Of a DNA stretch of 8,444 nucleotides, positions 1 to 5,483 are shown one piece after another. Every line of letters begins with the position of its first letter. The first letter of the stretch is position 1. A program made the position numbers and the translations under genes. The notes beneath the pieces were generated by a model. It ran no database searches, had not been told where the DNA came from, and saw only the letters and a list, made by a program, of their open reading frames with translations. Source of the DNA: Fusobacteriaceae bacterium (lineage in GTDB: Bacteria > Fusobacteriota > Fusobacteriia > Fusobacteriales > Fusobacteriaceae); NCBI GenBank assembly GCA_030625925.1, contig DAOUPY010000043.1, positions 1 to 8,444 of the forward strand. The letters are read 5' to 3'.

Positions 1-69
1 ATTTTAAAGGATCTCTCTGAATCTATATAATATTTAATTCTAGAACTTCCTCTTTCTGATTCTCCGATA

Positions 70-117
70 TCGCGAATATTAAAATAAATAATACGAAATT
101 ATTTATTTTAAATGCGA
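70..117 (-). repeat. Hairpin repeat, copy 1
   Basis: This 48-nt unit starts TCGCGA and ends TGCGA. It contains a 14-bp perfect A/T stem (79-92 with 98-111) around the loop ACGAA. The reverse complement of the unit at 194-240 aligns with it over its whole length with about 40 of 48 positions identical. It is called on the minus strand relative to copy 2. Confidence 0.7.
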
Positions 118-193
118 TCATAAAGAAGGCGAAAGTAGGAGCTAAAGATGTAAAATGTTATACTTTTATTCTAGCTATATCCTCTGTCTTTAT

Positions 194-240
194 TCGCATT
201 TAAAATAAATGATATATATCATTTATTTTAAAAATCGCGA
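194..240 (+). repeat. Hairpin repeat, copy 2
   Basis: This 47-nt unit is in inverted orientation to the unit at 70-117. Its core at 199-232 is a perfect 34-bp palindrome with no loop. The AAATAAT/ATTATTT pairing of copy 1 is replaced here by AAATGAT/ATCATTT, so one A:T pair has become G:C on both sides of the stem. It ends in TCGCGA at 235-240. Confidence 0.7.
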
Positions 241-280
241 CATTGGAGGAAAACAAGAAGAAAGTTCAATTAGTAAATAC

Positions 281-311
281 AAAAATCCCCTCTAGAATAT
301 CTAGAGGGGAT
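281..311 (-). terminator. Intrinsic terminator of the rubredoxin gene
   Basis: A 12-bp perfect stem (285-296 with 300-311, ATCCCCTCTAGA and its complement) encloses a 3-nt loop. On the minus strand a run of five T (from A281-A285) follows it. It starts 7 bases after the rubredoxin stop codon. Confidence 0.9.
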
Positions 312-317
312 TAAATT

Positions 318-479
318 TTAGTTTTCTTCTGCGAATACGTCTTTACCCATTCCACATGGAGGACAGATCCATTCTTCAGGTAAGTTATCAAAACTAGTTC
401 CTGCTTCTATTCCATTTTCTACATCTCCAACTTTTGGATCATAAACATATCCACATATTTCACATACATAATTTTTCAT
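318..479 (-). CDS. Rubredoxin
   Basis: This 53-residue protein is a small one-iron electron carrier of the cytoplasm. Two Cys pairs, C6-E-I-C9-G and C39-P-P-C42-G, supply the four sulfur ligands for Fe. The aromatic core residues Y4, Y11, F30 and W37 and the YDP and EEW signatures are those of classical rubredoxins, whose usual length is 52-54 residues. The second knuckle reads CPPCG, where most family members have CPxCG with Val or Leu; this still fits the fold. An AAGGCGG ribosome site at 488-494 lies 8 bases before the ATG. The gene is monocistronic, between its own promoter and terminator, and divergent from cysK. A likely partner is the flavodiiron protein at the right end of the window, which takes electrons from rubredoxin in related anaerobes; that pairing is inferred. 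Confidence 0.95.
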   Translation of the reverse strand: MKNYVCEICGYVYDPKVGDVENGIEAGTSFDNLPEEWICPPCGMGKDVFAEEN

Positions 480-512
480 AATTTTTACCGCCTTATATTA
501 GTTTTATTTAAC

Positions 513-531
513 TTTTGTAACCTTTACAAAA
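513..531. promoter_or_regulatory. Palindromic candidate operator at rubredoxin transcript start
   Basis: TTTTGTAA (513-520) and TTACAAAA (524-531) form a perfect 8-bp inverted repeat around CCT. With the promoter at 535-563 the start point falls near 528, so a protein bound here would block transcription. I cannot assign the regulator: the spacing does not match the Rex, PerR or HcpR boxes I know. Confidence 0.4.
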
Positions 532-534
532 ATA

Positions 535-563
535 ATTTTATCAAATCTGACCCGCTAAGTCAA
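535..563 (-). promoter_or_regulatory. Promoter of the rubredoxin gene
   Basis: On the minus strand TTGACT (558-563) is followed after 17 bases by TAAAAT (535-540), 5 of 6 matches to each sigma-70 hexamer. The predicted leader is about 50 nt. Confidence 0.65.
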
Positions 564-595
564 GATAATTTTTTTTAAAATAAACTCCTCAATTC

Positions 596-625
596 TTGAC
601 TACTGGGGTAGGTTAATGATAAGAT
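596..625 (+). promoter_or_regulatory. Promoter of cysK with overlapping inverted repeat
   Basis: TTGACT (596-601) lies 18 bases before TAAGAT (620-625), and TG at 617-618 makes an extended -10. The spacer carries CTAC (600-603), TGGG, GTAG (608-611), a short inverted repeat extended imperfectly by TTGA and TTAA. Its place between the hexamers suits a repressor. Rrf2-family regulators of cysteine metabolism (CymR/IscR type) bind sites of this general kind, but this assignment is only inferred. Confidence 0.5.
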
Positions 626-676
626 TATTTTAAAGAAAATATTTAACGCATTTACAGTAAAACAGGAGGTAGTCAG

Positions 677-1588
677 ATGTATGAAAATATTGTTGAATTA
701 ATAGGAAAGACTCCAATGGTTCGTTTAAAAAAAGAAAAAGGCCTGGCTGATATATATGTAAAATTAGAAAAATTTAATCCCAGCGGATCTGTAAAGGATC
801 GAGCTGCACATCAAATGATAGTAGATGCCGAGACAGATGGTAAATTACAGAAGGGAGATATTATTTTAGAGCCTACCAGCGGGAATACAGGAGTAGCTTT
901 AGCTATGATTGGAAAAGCCATGGGATACGAAGTAACTTTAGTTATGCCCTCTAGTATGAGTCAGGAAAGAAGGGATATAATAAGCTCTTATGGGGCAAAT
1001 TTGGTCTTGACCGACCCTGCGAAAGGGATGACAGGAGCTATTGATAAAGCCTATGAGATGGCAAAGGATAACAGCAAATATTATATTCCAAATCAATTTG
1101 AAAATAATTCTAATATAAAAGCACACTATAACTCTACTGGGGTAGAAATCTACCATGAACTTCCAAAAATAGATATTTTTGTAGCAGGGGTAGGAACAGG
1201 GGGAACCCTTGGTGGAATAGGAAAATACTTGAAAGAATGTGATGAAAATATAAAAATTGTAGCAGTGGAACCATCTAAGTCAGCAGTTTTATCTGGTGGG
1301 ACAGGTGGAGCTCATAAAATTCAAGGAATTGGAGCAGGATTTATCCCTAAAATATTAGACACATCTATAATTGATGAAGTTATTACCATAGATGATGAAA
1401 TAGCTTATAAGATGACTAGAAATGTATTGGACAGCGATGGCCTGTTTCTGGGAATCTCCAGCGGATCGAATATCGCTGCTGCTAAAATATTAGCAGCAAA
1501 ATTGGGAGAAGGAAAAATCGTGGTAACAGTAGCTCCAGATGGAGGGGAAAAGTACATCTCCACAGGAGTATTTATAAAAACAGTATAG
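677..1588 (+). CDS. cysK: Cysteine synthase (O-acetylserine sulfhydrylase)
   Basis: This enzyme makes L-cysteine from O-acetyl-L-serine and sulfide with pyridoxal phosphate (PLP) in the cytoplasm. The length of 303 residues is normal for CysK. Visible signatures are NPSGSVKDRAA with the Schiff-base Lys40, the substrate loop TSGNTG at 67-72 with Asn70 contacting the cofactor, the PLP-phosphate loop GTGGT at 173-177, and the late SSGSN and PDGGEKY motifs. An AGGAGG site at 664-669 sits 7 bases before the ATG. The next gene encodes the enzyme that makes its substrate, 88 bases downstream, so the pair forms the whole serine-to-cysteine route. cysE has a promoter of its own, so co-transcription is possible but not required. 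A cystathionine beta-synthase-like activity cannot be excluded by eye, but the length lacks room for a CBS domain. Confidence 0.96.
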   Translation: MYENIVELIGKTPMVRLKKEKGLADIYVKLEKFNPSGSVKDRAAHQMIVDAETDGKLQKGDIILEPTSGNTGVALAMIGKAMGYEVTLVMPSSMSQERRDIISSYGANLVLTDPAKGMTGAIDKAYEMAKDNSKYYIPNQFENNSNIKAHYNSTGVEIYHELPKIDIFVAGVGTGGTLGGIGKYLKECDENIKIVAVEPSKSAVLSGGTGGAHKIQGIGAGFIPKILDTSIIDEVITIDDEIAYKMTRNVLDSDGLFLGISSGSNIAAAKILAAKLGEGKIVVTVAPDGGEKYISTGVFIKTV

Positions 1589-1613
1589 AATACTAAACCT
1601 TAGTTTATTTCTC

Positions 1614-1642
1614 TTGACATCTCAATAGAAATGCATTAGTAT
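1614..1642 (+). promoter_or_regulatory. Promoter of cysE
   Basis: A perfect TTGACA (1614-1619) is followed after 17 bases by TAGTAT (1637-1642). A loose inverted repeat, ATTTCT (1607-1612) and AGAAAT (1627-1632), flanks the -35 box. An AGGAGG-like site (TGGAGGAA, just before 1677) serves the gene. Confidence 0.55.
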
Positions 1643-1676
1643 ATAAGCAATTAATTATATAGTTTCTGGAGGAATA

Positions 1677-2237
1677 ATGTTTAAAAATTTAAAGTATGAT
1701 GTAAAAAATATAAGAAATATCGATCCAGCTGCAAAATCAAATGTAGAGGTTCTCCTACTCTACCCATCTGTTCACGCTGTCTTTATCTACAGGATAGCAA
1801 ATAGATTATTTAAAAGAAAATTTTTCTTTTTAGCTAGGTTCTTGTCTCAAACAGCCAGGTTCATTACAGGAATAGAGATCCATCCTGGAGCAGCTATAGG
1901 CAGAGGACTCTTTATAGATCATGGAATGGGTGTAGTCATAGGAGAAACCGCTATAATCGGAAATAACGTCACTATCTACCACCAGGTTACCCTGGGGGGA
2001 ACAGGTAAAGATTCTGGGAAAAGACACCCAACTATTGAAGATAACGTTATAATTGGTGCCGGAGCAAAGGTTCTAGGAAACATCACCATTGCCAAAGGAA
2101 CTAAGATTGGAGGAAATACCGTAGTTTTAAAGGACAGCTATGAAAATTCTACAGTTGTAGGAGTAGCCGGGACTATGAAATGCAACGGAAAGTCTTGCAC
2201 TATATCTCAATGCGGGGTAAAGGAAGATAAAAATTAA
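1677..2237 (+). CDS. cysE: Serine O-acetyltransferase, short EpsC type
   Basis: This enzyme acetylates L-serine with acetyl-CoA to give O-acetylserine, the first step of cysteine synthesis and the substrate of the upstream gene product. The 186 residues are a short SAT: the long N-terminal helical domain of the 273-residue E. coli enzyme is reduced to about 60 residues. The left-handed beta-helix hexapeptide repeats run from about 65 to 155. Catalytic residues are seen as D81-H82 (IDHG) and H117 (KRHP), with the CoA-binding VTLGGTGK at 104-111. Two features are odd: the tail does not end in the Ile that inserts into CysK in the cysteine synthase complex (it ends EDKN), and it carries three cysteines spaced C-x4-C-x4-C (169, 174, 179). 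Feedback by cysteine is usual in the family; whether it holds here cannot be seen. Confidence 0.94.
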   Translation: MFKNLKYDVKNIRNIDPAAKSNVEVLLLYPSVHAVFIYRIANRLFKRKFFFLARFLSQTARFITGIEIHPGAAIGRGLFIDHGMGVVIGETAIIGNNVTIYHQVTLGGTGKDSGKRHPTIEDNVIIGAGAKVLGNITIAKGTKIGGNTVVLKDSYENSTVVGVAGTMKCNGKSCTISQCGVKEDKN

Positions 2238-2263
2238 AATAATTATATATATTATAATTATTT
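2237..2263 (+). other. All-A/T hairpin after cysE
   Basis: An 11-bp inverted repeat (2237-2247 with 2253-2263, loop of 5) begins at the last base of the cysE stop codon. It has no G:C pair and only a short T run, so it is at best a weak terminator. It may instead be part of the A/T-rich upstream region of the next promoter. Confidence 0.35.
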
Positions 2264-2287
2264 CATGTCAACTTTTAACCTCTACTA

Positions 2288-2296
2288 TGTTATAAT
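2288..2296 (+). promoter_or_regulatory. Extended -10 promoter of mnmH
   Basis: TG (2288-2289), one base, then a perfect TATAAT (2291-2296) forms an extended -10. The -35 region is weak (TCAACT at 2268-2273, spacer 17), as is common with this type. It lies inside the coding region that an ATG start at 2265 would require, which argues against that start. Confidence 0.55.
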
Positions 2297-2302
2297 AGGG
2301 GG

Positions 2303-2310
2303 AAGGAAGG
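2303..2310 (+). promoter_or_regulatory. Ribosome binding site deciding the mnmH start
   Basis: AAGGAAGG ends 8 bases before TTG 2319, the best-spaced start in this frame. With the -10 box at 2291-2296 the transcript would begin close to 2303, so the leader is very short and nearly consists of this site alone. Confidence 0.6.
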
Positions 2311-2318
2311 TGAATTTT

Positions 2319-3377
2319 TTGAAAACCAATATATACGATGATATGAACAAAAATGAATTAAGTTATGAAGAATTATTAGAAAAAAATAACTATATCTTAA
2401 TAGATGTGAGAACTCCCAAGGAATACCAGGAATCAACTATCCCAGGAGCCATTAATATACCAGTGTTACTAGACGAAGAGAGAATAATGGTGGGAACTGC
2501 ATATAAAAAAGAATCTCAAGAAAAAGCTAAGCAGCTGGGTATAGAAGCGATCTCTAAAAGATTGGGTGACATCACTAAACAGATCAGTGAACTCTCAAAG
2601 AAATGCGATAATATCGTATTTTTCTGTGCCAGAGGCGGGATGAGGAGTGGATCTATGACTTCATTTTTCAAATCTATGGGATATAAAACTGCCAGATTGA
2701 GTGGAGGATATAAATCCTATAGAGCTTTTATGACAGAAGATTTTGAAAATATAGTTCATGGAGTGACACTGATAACTCTCCATGGAAAAACAGGTACAGG
2801 AAAGACAAAAATCCTAAATGAATTGCAGAAAAAAGGCATTGAAACCATAGACTTAGAGGGGTTGGCAAAAAATAGAGGCTCCCACTTTGGGCATATAGGG
2901 ATACCTCAGGACAGAAGTCAAAAAACTTTTGAATCTCTGTTATATGATGCTGTTAAACACAGAAAAAATAATATAATTATCATAGAGGGTGAAAGCAGAA
3001 AGATAGGTCCTATCCACATACCAGATCCATTTTGGGATACCATGAAAGAAGGAGTGAAAATTTTAGTAGAAGCTCCTACAGAGATGAGATTGGACATCAT
3101 CATGGATGATTATACTGGAATCGACCAATTAAAAGAGAATTTATTAGAAGTTGCAGAAAAATTAAAAAGATATATGGATGGCAGTGCCTACAGTAAATTT
3201 ATCGACTTAGTGGAAAAAGGCGAGATCAGGGAAGCTGCTCGTCAAATGATGATAGAATACTATGACCCTATGTACAACAAAAGTTTAAACAAACATAACT
3301 ATCATGAGGAAGTTATGATCGAAAGTATTGAAGACGGGGTTACAAAATTAGAGAAAATCTTTAAAAATTTTAAGTAA
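2319..3377 (+). CDS. mnmH: tRNA 2-selenouridine synthase (rhodanese plus P-loop)
   Basis: MnmH (SelU/YbbB) replaces the sulfur of 2-thiouridine at the tRNA wobble position by selenium, using selenophosphate. From the TTG start the protein has 352 residues, the family's usual length. An N-terminal rhodanese domain carries the catalytic Cys103 in FFCARGGMRSGS, after IDVRTPKEY. A P-loop domain follows with GKTGTGKT at about 156-163. The frame is open back to an ATG at 2265, but that ATG has no ribosome site and a strong TATAAT lies 26 bases after it. TTG 2319 has GGAAGG (2305-2310) at 8 bases; a GTG at 2310 overlaps that site. It stands downstream of the cysteine genes with its own promoter. The geranylation side-activity known for SelU may also apply. 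No selD is in the window, so the selenium supply is unseen. Confidence 0.92.
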   Translation: MKTNIYDDMNKNELSYEELLEKNNYILIDVRTPKEYQESTIPGAINIPVLLDEERIMVGTAYKKESQEKAKQLGIEAISKRLGDITKQISELSKKCDNIVFFCARGGMRSGSMTSFFKSMGYKTARLSGGYKSYRAFMTEDFENIVHGVTLITLHGKTGTGKTKILNELQKKGIETIDLEGLAKNRGSHFGHIGIPQDRSQKTFESLLYDAVKHRKNNIIIIEGESRKIGPIHIPDPFWDTMKEGVKILVEAPTEMRLDIIMDDYTGIDQLKENLLEVAEKLKRYMDGSAYSKFIDLVEKGEIREAARQMMIEYYDPMYNKSLNKHNYHEEVMIESIEDGVTKLEKIFKNFK

Positions 3378-3384
3378 AAAAATC

Positions 3385-3429
3385 AATTAGGAGTTAAATA
3401 GATTTGTCTATTTAGCTCCTAATTTTTTT
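3385..3429 (+). terminator. Strong terminator of mnmH
   Basis: An 18-bp stem (3385-3402 with 3407-3424, one G-U pair, loop TTTG) is followed by five more T. It starts 7 bases after the mnmH stop codon. The A-rich stretch before it gives some T after the stem on the minus strand too. Confidence 0.92.
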
Positions 3430-3431
3430 AT

Positions 3432-3455
3432 TATCCAGATACAACGTCACATTGC
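3432..3455 (-). repeat. REP-like 24-nt sequence, copy B
   Basis: On the plus strand this reads TATCCAGATACAACGTCACA and then TTGC. The reverse complement of 7461-7484 matches it at 19 of 24 positions, all five differences being transitions. It lies between two facing terminators, in the convergent gap between mnmH and the EIIA gene. Confidence 0.45.
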
Positions 3456-3473
3456 TTATATATATTTCCCCAT

Positions 3474-3499
3474 AAAAATAGGGATGATCTCTCATCCCT
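3474..3499 (-). terminator. Terminator of the EIIA-Glc gene
   Basis: On the minus strand an 8-bp stem (AGGGATGA with TCATCCCT; 3480-3487 and 3492-3499, loop of 4) is followed by ATTTTTA. It begins 7 bases after the stop codon. Confidence 0.88.
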
Positions 3500-3506
3500 C
3501 TATCTC

Positions 3507-4001
3507 TTACTTATTTAATTTGACCTTCATTAAAAGGTCTCCTACTTTTACATCCCCTTTAGCTACTACTATTAATTCAGCAACTTCATCCATATTAGAT
3601 ATGATGATTGGAGTTCTTGCAGATTTTGCATTTTCCACAATGTATTCAAGATTATACTTTACCAGCTCGTCCCCTGTTTTTACATCTCCAGGTGTAACTA
3701 GTCTTTCAAACCCTTGTCCATCCAATTTTACTGTATCAATTCCAAAATGTACTATCATCTCTAATCCGCATTCAAGATCGAAACTAACTGCGTGATTAGT
3801 ATCAAAGATATCTATCTCAGCATCAGCTATAGCATGAACAGATCCCTCTGCAGGCTCTATAGCACATCCATCCCCTATCATTTTTTGAGCAAATGCTTCA
3901 TCAGGTACCTCTGATAAGTCGATAACTCTACCATTTAACGGTGAGTATATTTCAATATAATTTTCCTCTTTATTTTTCTTGAAAAAATCAAATAATCCCA
4001 T
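3507..4001 (-). CDS. crr: PTS glucose-type EIIA protein
   Basis: This is a free-standing EIIA domain of the glucose-family phosphotransferase system. It takes phosphate from HPr and passes it to the EIIB domain of a sugar permease; in some bacteria it also has regulatory roles. The 164 residues match the E. coli protein's length. Visible are the active-site pair His70 (FDTNHAVSF) and His85 (MIVHFGIDTVKL), His85 being the phosphorylated one by homology, and the IYSPLNG start of the domain. The N-terminus MGLFDFFKK is amphipathic and resembles the membrane-anchoring tail of E. coli EIIA-Glc. AGGAGG at 4009-4014 lies 7 bases from the ATG. No HPr, enzyme I or permease is nearby, so its sugar cannot be told. 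It is flanked by its own promoter and terminator. Confidence 0.95.
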   Translation of the reverse strand: MGLFDFFKKNKEENYIEIYSPLNGRVIDLSEVPDEAFAQKMIGDGCAIEPAEGSVHAIADAEIDIFDTNHAVSFDLECGLEMIVHFGIDTVKLDGQGFERLVTPGDVKTGDELVKYNLEYIVENAKSARTPIIISNMDEVAELIVVAKGDVKVGDLLMKVKLNK

Positions 4002-4039
4002 TTTAAATCCTCCTGTGTATAATCTTTCTCAGCATGATA

Positions 4040-4045
4040 ATTATA
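4040..4045 (-). promoter_or_regulatory. -10 box of the EIIA-Glc gene
   Basis: A perfect TATAAT on the minus strand, about 40 bases before the ATG, would give a leader of about 32 nt. The best -35 at 17 bases is poor (TTTTAA), inside a very A/T-rich stretch. No catabolite-control (cre) site was seen. Confidence 0.45.
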
Positions 4046-4128
4046 CTATATTTTTATTATTTTTAAAAGTTCAAAAATGTTTTAAACTTTAATCATAAAG
4101 AAGTAATATCTAACCATTTACAAATTAC

Positions 4129-4677
4129 TTAAACTAAAAGATGAGATGCTAGATTTTTACTTATTTTCTCTCCCTTTAAAAGTTCAACTAATTTTAGAGC
4201 AAATGGGATAGTTGTACCTGGCCCTCTAGACGTTATGAAATTCCCATCTACTACCACATCTAAATCACCTCTATAAACAGCTCCAAATAGATCTGACTCC
4301 ACACCCGGGTAGCAGGTGGCCTCCTTGTCTTCTAAAAATCCCATCTTTCCAATCACAAGGGGAGCGGCACAGATAGCTCCTATATATTTATCCTCTAAAT
4401 TAAAATCTCTAATCTGTTTCTTTAATATCTCCGATGAATCCAAATTTAGAGTTCCCGGCATCCCACCTGGTAAGACCATCATATCATAACCCTTATGACT
4501 CATCTCCTCTATCAGAGTGTCAGCCACTACCTTTATATTGTGAGCTCCTGTTACCTGTATATCTCCTCCCACGGCAACTAAATCAACTTCAACCTCTGCT
4601 CTTCTCAAAATATCTGCTGTAGTCAGTGCCTCTATCTCCTCAAATCCTTCAGCTAAATACAGTGCTGCCCTTATCAT
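4129..4677 (-). CDS. DJ-1/PfpI family protein (YajL/ThiJ-like)
   Basis: This 182-residue protein is a single-domain member of the DJ-1/PfpI superfamily, close in length and motifs to YajL and DJ-1. The nucleophile-elbow Cys103 lies in GAICAAPLVIG and the conserved acidic partner is Glu16 in EGFEEIEA; PGGMPG at 70-75 and SRGPGTT near the end complete the signature. Members act in oxidative and carbonyl stress; the exact reaction (glyoxalase, deglycase or chaperone) is disputed. It has no thiamine-synthesis role despite the old name ThiJ. Its ATG is one base after the marC stop and its AGGAGG (4683-4688) lies within the last bases before that stop's far side, so the two are co-transcribed and probably translationally coupled. 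No clear terminator follows it; 127 bases separate it from the EIIA gene. Confidence 0.9.
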   Translation of the reverse strand: MIRAALYLAEGFEEIEALTTADILRRAEVEVDLVAVGGDIQVTGAHNIKVVADTLIEEMSHKGYDMMVLPGGMPGTLNLDSSEILKKQIRDFNLEDKYIGAICAAPLVIGKMGFLEDKEATCYPGVESDLFGAVYRGDLDVVVDGNFITSRGPGTTIPFALKLVELLKGEKISKNLASHLLV

Positions 4678-4678
4678 C

Positions 4679-5308
4679 TTAACCTCCTATACTCTGCACA
4701 ACCATAGTTACACCACTGACAATAGTTTTTATTCCTACAGCCATTATAAATAACTGCATTACCCTGGACAGTACAAATAAAACCAATTTTCCAAATATTT
4801 TTTCTATAGTATCTGCAGCAGAAAACATAAGATGTATTATTAGAAATACCACAACACAAGAGAGGGTACTAGAAATTATCCCAGCCTCCTGTCTGATAAG
4901 GAGCACTCCTGCCAATGAACCAGGACCAACTAACATGGGGAAAGCCATAGGAATTATCCCCTGCCTGATCTCCTCTTCCTCTGTTAACTCTTCCTGAGGC
5001 TCATCTTTTTTCTTATGTTTTTTAGGAAATAAGAGATTCTTTAAAGCTACAATAACTAAAATTATTCCTCCTGCTATCCTGACTTCTTTCATTTCCACCC
5101 GGAAAAAATTATGCATCATAAATGATCCTACAAGAGCAAATGTCGCCATTATAGCAAAGCCCGTAACGACTATCACTTTGAATAATTTTTTTCTGGTAAT
5201 CTTCCCCATATCCTCTGTCAATCCTATAAACAATGGCACATTCCCAAATGGGTTCAATATGGCAATCATTGTCATAGCATTGATAAATATCTGAATTACA
5301 TACTCCAC
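4679..5308 (-). CDS. MarC family membrane protein
   Basis: This 209-residue integral membrane protein belongs to the MarC/UPF0056 family, whose transport function is not firmly known; the E. coli name comes from its position near marRAB and not from a proven resistance role. About six membrane segments can be traced, near residues 5-30, 42-64, 75-95, 120-140, 147-165 and 180-205. The family motifs are NPFGN at 19-23 and FPMLVGPGS at 123-131. A highly charged loop at about 96-116 (Lys-rich then Glu-rich) separates the two halves. The start is GTG at 5306-5308, preceded by AGGAG at 5320-5324. It heads the two-gene unit with the DJ-1-like gene and is divergent from htpG, which suggests but does not prove a stress setting. 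Confidence 0.9.
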   Translation of the reverse strand: MEYVIQIFINAMTMIAILNPFGNVPLFIGLTEDMGKITRKKLFKVIVVTGFAIMATFALVGSFMMHNFFRVEMKEVRIAGGIILVIVALKNLLFPKKHKKKDEPQEELTEEEEIRQGIIPMAFPMLVGPGSLAGVLLIRQEAGIISSTLSCVVVFLIIHLMFSAADTIEKIFGKLVLFVLSRVMQLFIMAVGIKTIVSGVTMVVQSIGG

Positions 5309-5343
5309 TTTGTTTCACTCTCCTAATATTTTATATTAGACTA

Positions 5344-5372
5344 AATTTATCACATTCCTTTATTTTTTTCAA
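5344..5372 (-). promoter_or_regulatory. Promoter of marC
   Basis: On the minus strand TTGAAA (5367-5372) lies 17 bases before TAAATT (5344-5349), 4 of 6 matches at the -10. An inverted repeat TTTAGAA-N6-TTCTAAA (5379-5398) sits directly upstream and could bind a regulator. Confidence 0.4.
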
Positions 5373-5378
5373 TATTAT

Positions 5379-5398
5379 TTTAGAATGTTTTTTCTAAA
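5379..5398. promoter_or_regulatory. Inverted repeat upstream of marC
   Basis: Two perfect 7-base arms, TTTAGAA (5379-5385) and TTCTAAA (5392-5398), are separated by 6 bases. It lies just beyond the predicted marC -35 box in the marC-htpG divergent gap. The spacing does not fit the 7-1-7 Fur/PerR form. Confidence 0.3.
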
Positions 5399-5449
5399 GA
5401 TTAAAAGATTTATAGGTGGCAGCTCAAATTTTGAAAAAAACAATGTAGA

Positions 5450-5478
5450 TTGACAACTACAGCTAAAATATGTTAAAA
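5450..5478 (+). promoter_or_regulatory. Promoter of htpG
   Basis: A perfect TTGACA (5450-5455) is followed after 17 bases by a weak -10, TTAAAA (5473-5478). The start point would fall near 5485, at the first bases of the CIRCE element, which is the usual geometry. TGTAG (5444-5448) and CTACA (5457-5461) also flank the -35 box as a short inverted repeat. Confidence 0.5.
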
Positions 5479-5483
5479 ACTAC

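Larger units (their letters stand above)
43..267. repeat. Large imperfect inverted duplication, gene-free region
   Basis: The first 280 bases hold no convincing gene. They hold two arms in inverted orientation with a centre near 155. From the centre outwards each arm shows an ATAAAGA / TCTTTAT end (121-127 and 187-193), a TCGC-ended hairpin repeat (70-117 and 194-240), a GGAG-like run next to it, and GAACTT at 43-48 opposite AAGTTC at 262-267. Outside the hairpins the similarity is moderate: about 24 of 36 positions match without gaps between the segment left of 66 (minus strand) and 245-280 (plus strand). This could be a degenerate MITE-like element, two oppositely inserted copies of a short interspersed repeat, or an old inverted duplication. 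No transposase, target-site duplication or origin signature is visible. Confidence 0.5.

Noticed and set aside
209..295. 28-codon ORF on the plus strand overlapping the hairpin repeat and the terminator
   Set aside because: It has no ribosome site, begins inside a palindrome and ends inside the rubredoxin terminator stem; kept only as a repeat observation.
602..676. Riboswitch or T-box leader for cysK
   Set aside because: The predicted leader is only about 45 nt and has no T-box, SAM-box or terminator/antiterminator structure.
1592..1604. Short hairpin ACTAA-ACC-TTAGT after cysK
   Set aside because: Five A/T-rich pairs and a broken T run (TTTATTT) are too weak to call a terminator.
3484..3795. 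103-codon plus-strand frame opposite the EIIA gene
   Set aside because: It lies antisense to clearly conserved EIIA-Glc motifs, has no family resemblance and starts inside a terminator stem. Other long opposite-strand frames in cysK, cysE, mnmH, marC and htpG are shadows for the same reason.
4101..4130. Inverted repeat AAGTAAT/ATTACTT at the end of the DJ-1-like gene
   Set aside because: Loop of 16 bases and no T run; not a credible terminator.
5109..5318. Alternative minus-strand frame overlapping the start of marC
   Set aside because: Its GTG has AGGAG nearby, but the protein has no membrane pattern or family motif, while the overlapping frame is MarC.
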